Source: DATFEN01 sp035691285 (lineage in GTDB: Bacteria; Acidobacteriota; Vicinamibacteria; Fen-336). From it: DNA of 64,000 nucleotides. A program made the translations under genes and the position numbers. The stretch is from positions 23,794 through 87,793 of the forward strand of contig DASSJI010000156.1 of assembly GCA_035691285.1 (NCBI GenBank). Reading direction: 5' to 3'. The notes below the pieces were generated by a model that was not told the DNA's origin, did not search any database, and saw only the letters and a list, made by a program, of their open reading frames with translations. Below, in pieces: positions 34,750 to 44,604 of the stretch (its first letter is position 1; every line of letters begins with the position of its first letter).

Positions 34750-36216
34750 ATGCGAGCCACCACCCTCGGAGAGCTGAAGCGCGCCGGGCACGCCCGCGGC
34801 GCGTCGGTGCGGGACGAGCTGCGCCGCAACCTGATCGCCCGCATGCGGGCGGGGCAGCGTCTGTTCCCCGGGGTGCTGGGTTACGACGACACCGTCGTGC
34901 CCCAGGTCGTGAACGCGATCCTGTCGCGGCACCACATGATCCTGCTGGGCCTCAGGGGCCAGGCGAAGAGCCGCCTGATCCGCAGCTTGACGACGCTCCT
35001 CGACGCCCACGTGCCCGCCGTGCTGGGCTGCGAGATCCACGACGATCCCTTCGCGCCCCTGTGCCGGCGCTGCCGCGAGCTCCTCGCCGAGCGGGGCGAC
35101 GACACGCCAATCGCCTGGCTCACCCCCGACGAGCGTTACGTGGAGAAGCTGGCGACCCCCGACGTCACCATCGCGGACATCATCGGGGACGTCGACCCGA
35201 TCCGCGCCGCCCGCGGCGGCCACGACCTGTCCAGCGAGCTGACCATGCACTATGGGCTGCTGCCCCGCGCCCACCGCGGCGTCTTCGCCCTCAACGAGCT
35301 GCCAGACCTCGCCGGGCGCATCCAGGTGGGTCTCTTCAACATCCTTCAGGAAGGCGACGTCCAGATCAAGGGCTACCCGATCCGGCTGCCCATCGACGTG
35401 ACCATGGTGTTCACCGCCAACCCCGAGGACTACACGGCCCGCGGCAAGATCATCACGCCCTTGAAGGATCGCCTGGGGAGCGAGATCCGCACCCACTACC
35501 CGGCCACCCTGGAGCAAGGCGTCGCGATCACGCAGCAGGAGGCCTGGACCGCTCGCGGCGCGGAGCTGCGCGTTCCGCGTTACATCCGGGAGGTCGTCGA
35601 GGGCGTGGCCTTCGCGGCGCGCCGCGAGAAGAAGATCGACAAGCGGAGCGGCGTCAGCCAGCGGCTGCCGATCAGCGCCCTCGAGAACACCGTCTCGAAC
35701 GCCGAGCGGCGGGCGCTGCTGAAGGGCGAGGCGCTCGTCGTGCCGCGGGTCGCGGACGTGTACGCGGCGCTGCCCGCGCTCACGGGCAAGTTCGAGCTGG
35801 AGTACGAGGGCGAGCTCATGGGGGGCGAGGCGGTGGCGCGCGACCTCATCAAGGCGGCGGTGGGAGAGGCGTTCTCCGTGCACCTGGGCTCGGCGGACAT
35901 GAAGCCGGTCGTGGCCTTCTTCGAAGGCGGCGGGAGCGTGAAGCTCGATGGCGACGCCGGCGCCGCCGAGGTCGTCGCGCAGCTCCGCCGCGTGCCACAC
36001 CTCTTCGACCACCTCGCGCCCCTCGGCGCCCGCCCGGGCGATCCGGAGCCGCTCGTGGCTTCGGCGGCGGAGTTCCTGCTCGAAGGCCTCTATTCGCGGA
36101 AGCAGATCGGCCGAAGCGACGACCGCGGCTTCGTGGCTCCCGAGCGCGTCCCCGAGAGCGACCTCGACATCGAGCGCCTGGAGCGCCTGCGCCGGCTCAA
36201 GAAGCAGGTCAACTAG
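34750..36216 (+). CDS. AAA+ ATPase, magnesium-chelatase ChlI/MoxR-like
   Basis: 488 residues. Walker A-like GLRGQAKS (67-74), Walker B region GVFALNELPDLAGRIQVGLF (FALNEL in place of the usual hhDE), sensor VFTANPEDYTARGKII, arginine-finger region LKDRLGSEIRTHYP. A CxxC (LCRRCREL, near 110) sits between Walker A and B and could bind metal. The C-terminal 200 residues are helical. This resembles ChlI/BchI-type AAA proteins that act with a VWA partner; the VWA gene follows 4 nt later. Such pairs remodel or insert metal into target proteins. No chelatase H subunit or chlorophyll gene is present. Confidence 0.85.
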   Translation: MRATTLGELKRAGHARGASVRDELRRNLIARMRAGQRLFPGVLGYDDTVVPQVVNAILSRHHMILLGLRGQAKSRLIRSLTTLLDAHVPAVLGCEIHDDPFAPLCRRCRELLAERGDDTPIAWLTPDERYVEKLATPDVTIADIIGDVDPIRAARGGHDLSSELTMHYGLLPRAHRGVFALNELPDLAGRIQVGLFNILQEGDVQIKGYPIRLPIDVTMVFTANPEDYTARGKIITPLKDRLGSEIRTHYPATLEQGVAITQQEAWTARGAELRVPRYIREVVEGVAFAARREKKIDKRSGVSQRLPISALENTVSNAERRALLKGEALVVPRVADVYAALPALTGKFELEYEGELMGGEAVARDLIKAAVGEAFSVHLGSADMKPVVAFFEGGGSVKLDGDAGAAEVVAQLRRVPHLFDHLAPLGARPGDPEPLVASAAEFLLEGLYSRKQIGRSDDRGFVAPERVPESDLDIERLERLRRLKKQVN

Positions 36217-36220
36217 GACC

Positions 36221-37441
36221 ATGTCCGTCCGCTATCACCGCTACATCGCCGACCTCTGGGAGGACCTGAACCTCGGGGAGCTGGTGGACGAGCTGTCCGA
36301 CTACCTGCTGCAGAGCGGGTTCGGCCTCGAGCCAGGCGACCTCGAGGGCGACGAGCAGCAGGCCCTCCACGACGCGATCCTGGACGCGATCATGCGGCGC
36401 GGGCTCCTGTCGGACGAGGACCTGCAGAAGCTGATGTCCGAGGCCTCCGCGCTCGACCAGTTCCTGCAGAAGACCGTGGAGCGACTGCTCCGCGAAGGCT
36501 ACCTGCGCCGGAGCGAGGCGCAGCCTTTCCACGACCCGACGGGCGGCGGGGGAGCCGACGGACCCGAGGGCCGGCCCCTGCGCTTCGAGCTCACGGAGAA
36601 GGGGACCGACTTCCTGGGCTATCGGGCGCTCCGGAACCTGCTCGGCTCCCTCGGCAAGTCCTCCTTCGGCCGTCACGACACCCGCGACCTCTCCACCGGC
36701 GTCGAGGCGTCGGGCCCGTCGAGGGGCTGGGAGTTCGGCGACACCATGAACCTCGACATCGGCGGGACGCTGCTCTCGGCCCTCTCCCGAGAGGGGCTGA
36801 GGCTGCCCCTCGACGTGGACTACAAGGACCTGCTCGTCCACCAGTGCGAGTACCAGAGCTCGTGCGCGACGGTGCTGATGCTCGACTGCTCCCACAGCAT
36901 GATCCTCTACGGTGAGGACCGCTTCACGCCCGCGAAGCGAGTGGCCCTGGCCCTGTCTCACCTGATCCGCACCCAGTACCCCGGCGACTCGCTGTCCCTG
37001 GTGCTCTTCCACGACTCCGCCGAGGAGGTGCCCCTGAAGCAGCTCGGCAACGTCCGCGTGGGCCCCTACTACACGAACACCCGCGAGGGCCTCCGCCTCG
37101 CGCAGCGGGTGCTCGCCCGGGAGCGGAAGGACATGCGCCAGATCGTGATGATCACCGACGGGAAGCCGTCGGCCCTGACCGAGGACGGCGGGCGCATCTA
37201 CCGCAACCCCTTCGGCCTCGATCCCCGCGTCGTGGCCTTGACCCTCAAGGAGGTGGCCAACTGCCGGCGCCAGGGCATCCAGATCAACACGTTCATGCTC
37301 GCGCGCGACTGGGATCTCGTGGCGTTCGTCAAGAAGGTGACCGAGATCTGCCGGGGCAAGGCGTATTTCACGACGCCCTGGTCCCTCGGCCAGTTCGTCT
37401 TGATGGACTATCTCAGGAACAAGGTCGAGAAGGTCCATTGA
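36221..37441 (+). CDS. VWA-domain protein, partner of the AAA ATPase
   Basis: 406 residues from ATG 36221; the longer in-frame opening overlaps the AAA gene. The N-terminal half is acidic and helical. The C-terminal 200 residues form a von Willebrand A domain with a complete MIDAS site: DxSxS as LDCSHSM, a Thr in YYTNTREG, and Asp in ITDGKPS. The MIDAS metal probably clamps a target or the ATPase ring. Gene order ATPase-VWA is that of ChlI-ChlD and MoxR-VWA systems. Confidence 0.88.
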   Translation: MSVRYHRYIADLWEDLNLGELVDELSDYLLQSGFGLEPGDLEGDEQQALHDAILDAIMRRGLLSDEDLQKLMSEASALDQFLQKTVERLLREGYLRRSEAQPFHDPTGGGGADGPEGRPLRFELTEKGTDFLGYRALRNLLGSLGKSSFGRHDTRDLSTGVEASGPSRGWEFGDTMNLDIGGTLLSALSREGLRLPLDVDYKDLLVHQCEYQSSCATVLMLDCSHSMILYGEDRFTPAKRVALALSHLIRTQYPGDSLSLVLFHDSAEEVPLKQLGNVRVGPYYTNTREGLRLAQRVLARERKDMRQIVMITDGKPSALTEDGGRIYRNPFGLDPRVVALTLKEVANCRRQGIQINTFMLARDWDLVAFVKKVTEICRGKAYFTTPWSLGQFVLMDYLRNKVEKVH

Positions 37442-37665
37442 CGAGCGTCGTCACCCGCGAGCTCACTCATCCCGTCCGCAAGAGCCGCGTGCGCCTGCGC
37501 GTCTACGAGCCGCAGACGGGCGGCTTCCTCGTCACCGAGGAGCGGCCCGGAGCCGCCACCGTCATCGCGACGCTGGGCCTCTACGACCGCCGGGAGCAGG
37601 CCCTGGATCGCGTCGAGGCGCGGGTGGCGGAGCTCGTCCGCCAGCGCTACACGCCCTCGGCCTGA
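37438..37665 (+). CDS. small conserved-looking hypothetical protein
   Basis: 75 residues from TTG 37438, which overlaps the VWA stop (TTGA). Beta-rich then helical: KSRVRLRVYEPQTGGFLVTEER, split near Gly, then a helix LYDRREQALDRVEARVAEL. Possibly the last gene of the AAA-VWA unit. No family recognised. Confidence 0.55.
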   Translation: MTSVVTRELTHPVRKSRVRLRVYEPQTGGFLVTEERPGAATVIATLGLYDRREQALDRVEARVAELVRQRYTPSA

Positions 37666-37716
37666 GGGGCGCTCCTGCGGGGCCTCGTCCTCGCCCTCCT
37701 GCTCACCGGAGCCGCC

Positions 37717-39249
37717 GTGGCGGTCCACCGGGAGGCCAACGAGACGAGCCTCGACCTCTACGACCAGTACTCCCTGCCGGGCTTCGACGCCCATGTGTAC
37801 ATGGCCATGGCCGACGCGCCCTCGGTGTTCACGCTGCCGCCCTGGGGCTGGCGGCTGCTGGGCCCCGCGCTCGTGCACGCGCTGCCGTTGCCTTCGGCGC
37901 GCGGCTTCTCCTGGGTCACCCACGCCTTCCTGACGGCGTCCGGCGGGCTGCTCTTCCTGTTCCTGCGCCGGCTCGGGTCCGGGCCGCAGGCGGCGCTCCT
38001 CGGCGTCGCCGCCTTCGCCTTCGCGCAGCCGGTGGAGGCCTCCGTGGCCTATCCCTTCCTGGCCGAGCCCCTGACGCTCGTCTGCGTGCTCGCGCTCCTC
38101 TGGGCTGTCGAGGCCGGCTGCGGCGCCGGGCCGCTGGCACTCGCCGCCACGGCGGGCGCCCTGTCGAAGGAGATCGTCATCCTGCTCCTGCCCGTGATCT
38201 TCTTCGCGCGGCGCGATCGCGACGGGACCCCCCGGGCCCTCGCCACGACCCTCGCGGCCGCAGCGCCCGCGGCCCTCGCGACGTTCCTCGTGCGGTACGT
38301 CTGGGCGTCCGCCCGCCCCGCGCCGCTCGCCGCGGACCAGGAGGCGGTCTGGCTGGCGCTGTGGCGGCTCGTCGACGGCGCCGGGCAGTGGCTGCCGGCC
38401 GCCGCGCTTTCAGGCTTGACGCCCCTCGCGATGCTCGGCGCCTTGCGGGCTCCAGGGCGGCTGCTCCTGCGCCGCTACGGGTACGGCCTGGCGGTGACCT
38501 GGGCCCTCCCCTTCGCTGCATCGGTCTACACCGGCGAGAAGTCGGCGCCCTTCTTCCTCGACGACATCCCGCGGCTGCTCCTCTACGCGCTGCCGTTCGT
38601 CGTGGCGCTCGCCCTCGTCGCCTGGGACGCCGCCTTCGCGCACCTCGAGCCGCCCGCCGTGCGCCTCCACTACGCCACGGGAGCGGCGCTGGTCACGAGC
38701 CTGCTGGCCCTGTTGCTGGGCGCTTGGCCGGCGTTGGCACTCGATCGCTACCGTCGCGCGGACCTCTCCGGGCCGCGCGACGGCCGCCTGGTCCTGGCCT
38801 TTTGTCGCGAGAGCCTGGCCGAGGCGCGTCGGCTGGAGCAGGGACGACAGGTCGACTACGACCCCGAGCGCCGCAGCTTCGTGCCGCGCAAGAGCTACCC
38901 GGAGCTCCTGGGCCGGATGCGCTGGTTCCTGCGAGACGGTTGGGGGCCGGGCGCACCTTACCGTGTCGGGCCGGTCGTCACCCGGTCGGCGAGCGCTGCC
39001 CTGGTGCTGCCGTGCTTGCGCCCCGAGGACCTGAACGCGACCCTCTCGCTGCAGGCCCCGCGGGAGATGCGCGTGCGCGTGGCCGTCAACGGGCGCGTGG
39101 TCGGCGAGCTCGTGGCCCGCCCCGAGCCGGACCGGCTGCGCGTCCTGGTGCCGGGCGGCTTGCTCTTCCGCGGTGACAACGAGCTGCGCCTGCTGGCGCC
39201 CGAGCCTGGCTTGCGACTCCTCGGGCTGCGGGTGCGGGCGGCTCGCTGA
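37717..39249 (+). CDS. polytopic membrane protein, GT-C-like
   Basis: 510 residues from GTG 37717. About nine hydrophobic segments up to residue 350, then a soluble beta-rich C-terminus (residues 400-510). An early acidic loop (DQYSLPGFDAHVYM) between the first two segments recalls the catalytic Asp loop of GT-C glycosyltransferases, but no signature is complete. In frame upstream of the GTG the sequence LLRGLVLALLLTGAA continues a membrane segment back to the preceding stop codon at 37663, with only CTG codons as possible starts, so the true start is uncertain. Pairs with the next membrane protein. Confidence 0.7.
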   Translation: MAVHREANETSLDLYDQYSLPGFDAHVYMAMADAPSVFTLPPWGWRLLGPALVHALPLPSARGFSWVTHAFLTASGGLLFLFLRRLGSGPQAALLGVAAFAFAQPVEASVAYPFLAEPLTLVCVLALLWAVEAGCGAGPLALAATAGALSKEIVILLLPVIFFARRDRDGTPRALATTLAAAAPAALATFLVRYVWASARPAPLAADQEAVWLALWRLVDGAGQWLPAAALSGLTPLAMLGALRAPGRLLLRRYGYGLAVTWALPFAASVYTGEKSAPFFLDDIPRLLLYALPFVVALALVAWDAAFAHLEPPAVRLHYATGAALVTSLLALLLGAWPALALDRYRRADLSGPRDGRLVLAFCRESLAEARRLEQGRQVDYDPERRSFVPRKSYPELLGRMRWFLRDGWGPGAPYRVGPVVTRSASAALVLPCLRPEDLNATLSLQAPREMRVRVAVNGRVVGELVARPEPDRLRVLVPGGLLFRGDNELRLLAPEPGLRLLGLRVRAAR

Positions 39250-39256
39250 TCCTGGG

Positions 39257-40906
39257 ATGGGGTCCCTGCTGCGCGTCCACGCCCCGGCGCTCCTCGTCGT
39301 GACGGCGGCGGCGGTCCACCTCTACGGCGCGGCGCTCTCGAGTCGCGCTTTCCAGACCCACGAGGCCCTCCACCCCTACGAAAGGGTGCGACAGATCCTC
39401 GCCGAGGTCGCGCGCGGTCACGTTCCGCAGTCCTTCCCCGATGCCGTGGGCGGGCTGGGCTCGGCCTTCCCACGCTACTATCCCCCGCTGGCCTACGCTG
39501 CGGCCTCGGCGCTCGCGGGCCTCATGAACAACGCCGCGCTCGGCGTGAACCTCGCCTTCTTCCTGGCCGCCCTGCTCACGGGCGTCGCGACCTACTGGGC
39601 GGTCCATGCCGTCGCCCGCGACCCCTGGCTGGCGCTCGGCGGGGCGCTGCTTGCGCTCGCGGCCCCCTATCGGCTGGCTCAGGTCTTCGTGCGAGGCGCG
39701 CTGGCGGAGTCCTGGTCCCTCGTGTTCTATCCCGTGGCCTTGCTCGGAGCCTTCCGCGCCGTCTCGGGCCGCCCGGCGTGGCACTTGCCCCTGGCGGTCG
39801 CCGGGCTCCTGCTCACGCACCAGGTCACGCTGCCGTACGCCCTGCCCCTCTTCGCCGCGCTCGCCTTCTGGGCCTGGCGGCGACAAGGCCACGGAGCCCT
39901 CGGACGCCTGGTCGCGTTCGCGGCGCTGGGCGTCGGCCTGGCGCTGTTCTTCCTCTTGCCGCAGCGGGCAGGGCTCGGCTCGCTCAACGTCGCCGACCGC
40001 GCTCTCATGGGCGCGACGCCCGAGGCGGTCTCTGCGCACCGGGTCCGCGCGGCCCAGCTCTTCGAGCTGCCGCGACCCGATCGCTGGTGGGGCCTCTCAC
40101 GACCCGAGCCCGAGCACGACGGGATGAGCTTCTTCCCCGGGTGGGCGCCGCTGCTCGCGCCGCCCCTGGCGATTGCGGCCGGCTTCATGCGCCGGCGGAC
40201 GGCGGGGCCGGGCCTGCAGCTCGGATCGATCCTGGCAGGGTTCTCGGTCCTCGCCCTCGCGTTCGTGGTGGCGCCGGAGCCGTGGCTCAGGCTCCTGCCG
40301 GGCGTGCTCGGGTACATCCAGTTCCCCTGGCGCCTCCTCGGGCTCGCCGGCCTGTGCTCGGCGATGGCCGTGCCGCTCCTCGTCGGGGCTCTCGGTCCCT
40401 CACGGCCGACGCGCTTCGTCGTGGCCGCCCTCGGCGTGGCAGCCGTGGCGTCCGTGCCGTCCTTCGAGCGCCAGGCGCTGCTGCCGGCGGCGAGCGACCT
40501 GAGCGGGTCCCCGACCGGCAGCGGCGGGGGCCTCGGCCTGACGGTCCAGGGCGAGTACCTGCCGAAGGCGTTCGACCCCGCCTCGCCGAGGCCCAGCGGG
40601 CCGGAGCTGCCCGGCGGCCGCGTGGTCGCCTGGTCGCGCGACGGCGCGGACATGACCGTGACCGTCGAAGCGCCACGCGGCGGGGAGCTGCGCCTGCCCC
40701 TCTTCTTCTTCGACTTCTATCGCGCCCGTGACGGAGACGGCCACGCCCTTCCCACGCTTGCCTCGGGCCCCTGGCTCGCCGTCCGGGTGCCGCCCGGGAC
40801 GAGCGAGGTGCGCCTCGGCCAGGGGCTCACGCGACTCGCCCTGGTCGGCATCGTGCTGAGCCTCGCCGCACTGGCCGTCTGGCTCGACCTGGTCCTCCGT
40901 CGCTGA
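39257..40906 (+). CDS. membrane protein, PTPS-related/YfhO-like
   Basis: 549 residues from ATG 39257. About a dozen membrane segments, first large loop with HEALHPYERVRQIL and FPRYYPPLAYAAAS, later ALAAPYRLAQVFVRGALAES and LLLTHQVTLPYALP. This arrangement matches the PF10131 '6-pyruvoyl-tetrahydropterin synthase related' membrane family, which is a GT-C/YfhO-like group with no pterin role. The C-terminus has a periplasmic beta domain and a last membrane helix. Probable lipid-linked sugar transferase. Starts 7 nt after the preceding membrane protein. Confidence 0.75.
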   Translation: MGSLLRVHAPALLVVTAAAVHLYGAALSSRAFQTHEALHPYERVRQILAEVARGHVPQSFPDAVGGLGSAFPRYYPPLAYAAASALAGLMNNAALGVNLAFFLAALLTGVATYWAVHAVARDPWLALGGALLALAAPYRLAQVFVRGALAESWSLVFYPVALLGAFRAVSGRPAWHLPLAVAGLLLTHQVTLPYALPLFAALAFWAWRRQGHGALGRLVAFAALGVGLALFFLLPQRAGLGSLNVADRALMGATPEAVSAHRVRAAQLFELPRPDRWWGLSRPEPEHDGMSFFPGWAPLLAPPLAIAAGFMRRRTAGPGLQLGSILAGFSVLALAFVVAPEPWLRLLPGVLGYIQFPWRLLGLAGLCSAMAVPLLVGALGPSRPTRFVVAALGVAAVASVPSFERQALLPAASDLSGSPTGSGGGLGLTVQGEYLPKAFDPASPRPSGPELPGGRVVAWSRDGADMTVTVEAPRGGELRLPLFFFDFYRARDGDGHALPTLASGPWLAVRVPPGTSEVRLGQGLTRLALVGIVLSLAALAVWLDLVLRR

Positions 40907-40914
40907 CGCGGGCC

Positions 40915-43515
<2,601 letters not shown>

Positions 43516-43537
43516 CGGCAAACGCCCTCCGCACAAG

Positions 43538-43566
43538 AATATAGACCATGAGCGTCTAATTGTCAA
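43538..43566 (-). promoter_or_regulatory. consensus sigma-70 promoter of clpB
   Basis: TTGACA, 17-nt spacer, TATATT on the minus strand. Predicted start near 43531. Two similar repeats overlap it. No sigma-32-type CTTGAA/CCCCAT pair, so heat control, if any, is probably by a repressor. Confidence 0.75.
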
Positions 43567-43582
43567 TAGAAATGAGTCTAAT
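43548..43582 (+). repeat. paired direct repeat over the clpB promoter
   Basis: ATGAGCGTCTAAT (43548-43560) and ATGAGTCTAAT (43572-43582), starts 24 nt apart, in the one AT-rich patch of this region. The first lies inside the clpB -35/-10 spacer, the second just beyond the -35. On the minus strand each half reads TTAGAC(G)CTC, which faintly recalls a CIRCE half-site but in direct orientation. Confidence 0.45.
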
Positions 43583-43614
43583 CATGAATAGACGGTCGCG
43601 CAGGTCTTCCCGTA

Positions 43615-43620
43615 TAGAAT
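43615..43620 (+). promoter_or_regulatory. -10 box of cysK
   Basis: TAGAAT (TATAGAAT from 43613) with no clear -35. Leader of about 20 nt containing AAGGGAGGT before the ATG at 43646. Confidence 0.45.
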
Positions 43621-43645
43621 CGCGGGGCTTCCAAGGGAGGTCGGC

Positions 43646-44584
43646 ATGATCCACGAGAGCATCCTCGGCACCATCGGAAACACGCCGGTGGTTCGCATCA
43701 ACCGGCTGGCGCCGAAGCACACCACGATCTACGTGAAGTGCGAGGCGTTCAACCCGATGAGCTCGGTGAAGGACCGCCTGGCCATCGCGATGATCGAGGA
43801 CGCCGAGCGCCGCGGCACGTTGAAGCCGGGGCAGACCGTGGTCGAGCCGACCTCGGGCAACACAGGGATCGCCCTCGCCATGGTGTGCGCGGCCAAGGGC
43901 TACCCGTTCGTGGCCGTCATGGCCGACAGCTTCAGCGTGGAGCGGCGCAAGCTGATGAAGGGCCTGGGCGCGAAGGTCGTGCTGACACCCGCCGCCGAGC
44001 GGGGTTCCGGCATGGTCAAGAAGGCGGAGGAGCTGGCGAAGAAGAATGGCTGGTTCCTGCCCCAGCAGTTCGAGAACCCCTCGAACCCCGAGTACCACCG
44101 CAACACCACCGGCCCCGAAATCCTGCGCGATTTCGCCGGCAAGCGCCTCGACTACTTCGTGAGCGGAATCGGGACCGGGGGGACGATCACCGGAGCCGGA
44201 GAGATGCTCAAGAAGGCACGGCCGGACATCAAGATCGTCTACACCGAGCCCGACGTGGCGCCCCTCGTGACGAAGGGCGAGTTCAAGCCGCACAAGATCC
44301 AGGGCTGGAACCCGGACTTCGTGCCCGCCGTGTTCAACCGCAGCGTCTACGACGAGGCGGTGCTGGTGGGCGAGGTCGAGGCCCGCGATGCAGCACGCGC
44401 GCTCGCCTTCAAGGAGGGCATCTTCTGCGGCATCTCTTCCGGAGGCACCTTCGCCGCTGCGCTGAAGGTGGCCCAGAAGGCGGCCGAGGGCTCGGTGATC
44501 CTCGCCATGCTGCCCGACACCGGCGAGCGCTACCTGACGACGTTCCTGTTCGAGGGGATCACCGAGGAGTCGGACGCGGTCTAG
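43646..44584 (+). CDS. cysK: cysteine synthase A (O-acetylserine sulfhydrylase)
   Basis: 312 residues. PLP enzyme that makes cysteine from O-acetylserine and sulfide. PLP Lys42 in SSVKDRLA, substrate loop TSGNTGIALA, phosphate loop GIGTGGTITGAG, and C-terminal ISSGGTFAAA. Length and motifs fit CysK rather than cystathionine beta-synthase (no CBS or heme domain). Divergent from clpB, with a strong AAGGGAGGT ribosome site. The TPR gene downstream begins 20 nt after its stop. Confidence 0.95.
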   Translation: MIHESILGTIGNTPVVRINRLAPKHTTIYVKCEAFNPMSSVKDRLAIAMIEDAERRGTLKPGQTVVEPTSGNTGIALAMVCAAKGYPFVAVMADSFSVERRKLMKGLGAKVVLTPAAERGSGMVKKAEELAKKNGWFLPQQFENPSNPEYHRNTTGPEILRDFAGKRLDYFVSGIGTGGTITGAGEMLKKARPDIKIVYTEPDVAPLVTKGEFKPHKIQGWNPDFVPAVFNRSVYDEAVLVGEVEARDAARALAFKEGIFCGISSGGTFAAALKVAQKAAEGSVILAMLPDTGERYLTTFLFEGITEESDAV

Positions 44585-44587
44585 AAT
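44582..44587 (+). promoter_or_regulatory. -10 box built on the cysK stop codon
   Basis: TAGAAT whose TAG is the cysK stop. GGAGGT at 44594-44599 precedes the GTG at 44605. Could give the TPR gene its own start. Confidence 0.3.
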
Positions 44588-44604
44588 CGGCGCGGAGGTC
44601 TCCC

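Noticed and set aside
39779..39789. TGGCAC followed by TTGC inside the membrane-protein gene
   Set aside because: The two halves abut with no spacer, so they cannot be a -24/-12 pair; the site is inside a gene.
43520..43610. CIRCE, HAIR or sigma-32 site for clpB
   Set aside because: No inverted TTAGCACTC/GAGTGCTAA, no CTTGAGT-type HAIR pair and no CTTGAA/CCCCAT pair; only direct repeats with weak likeness.
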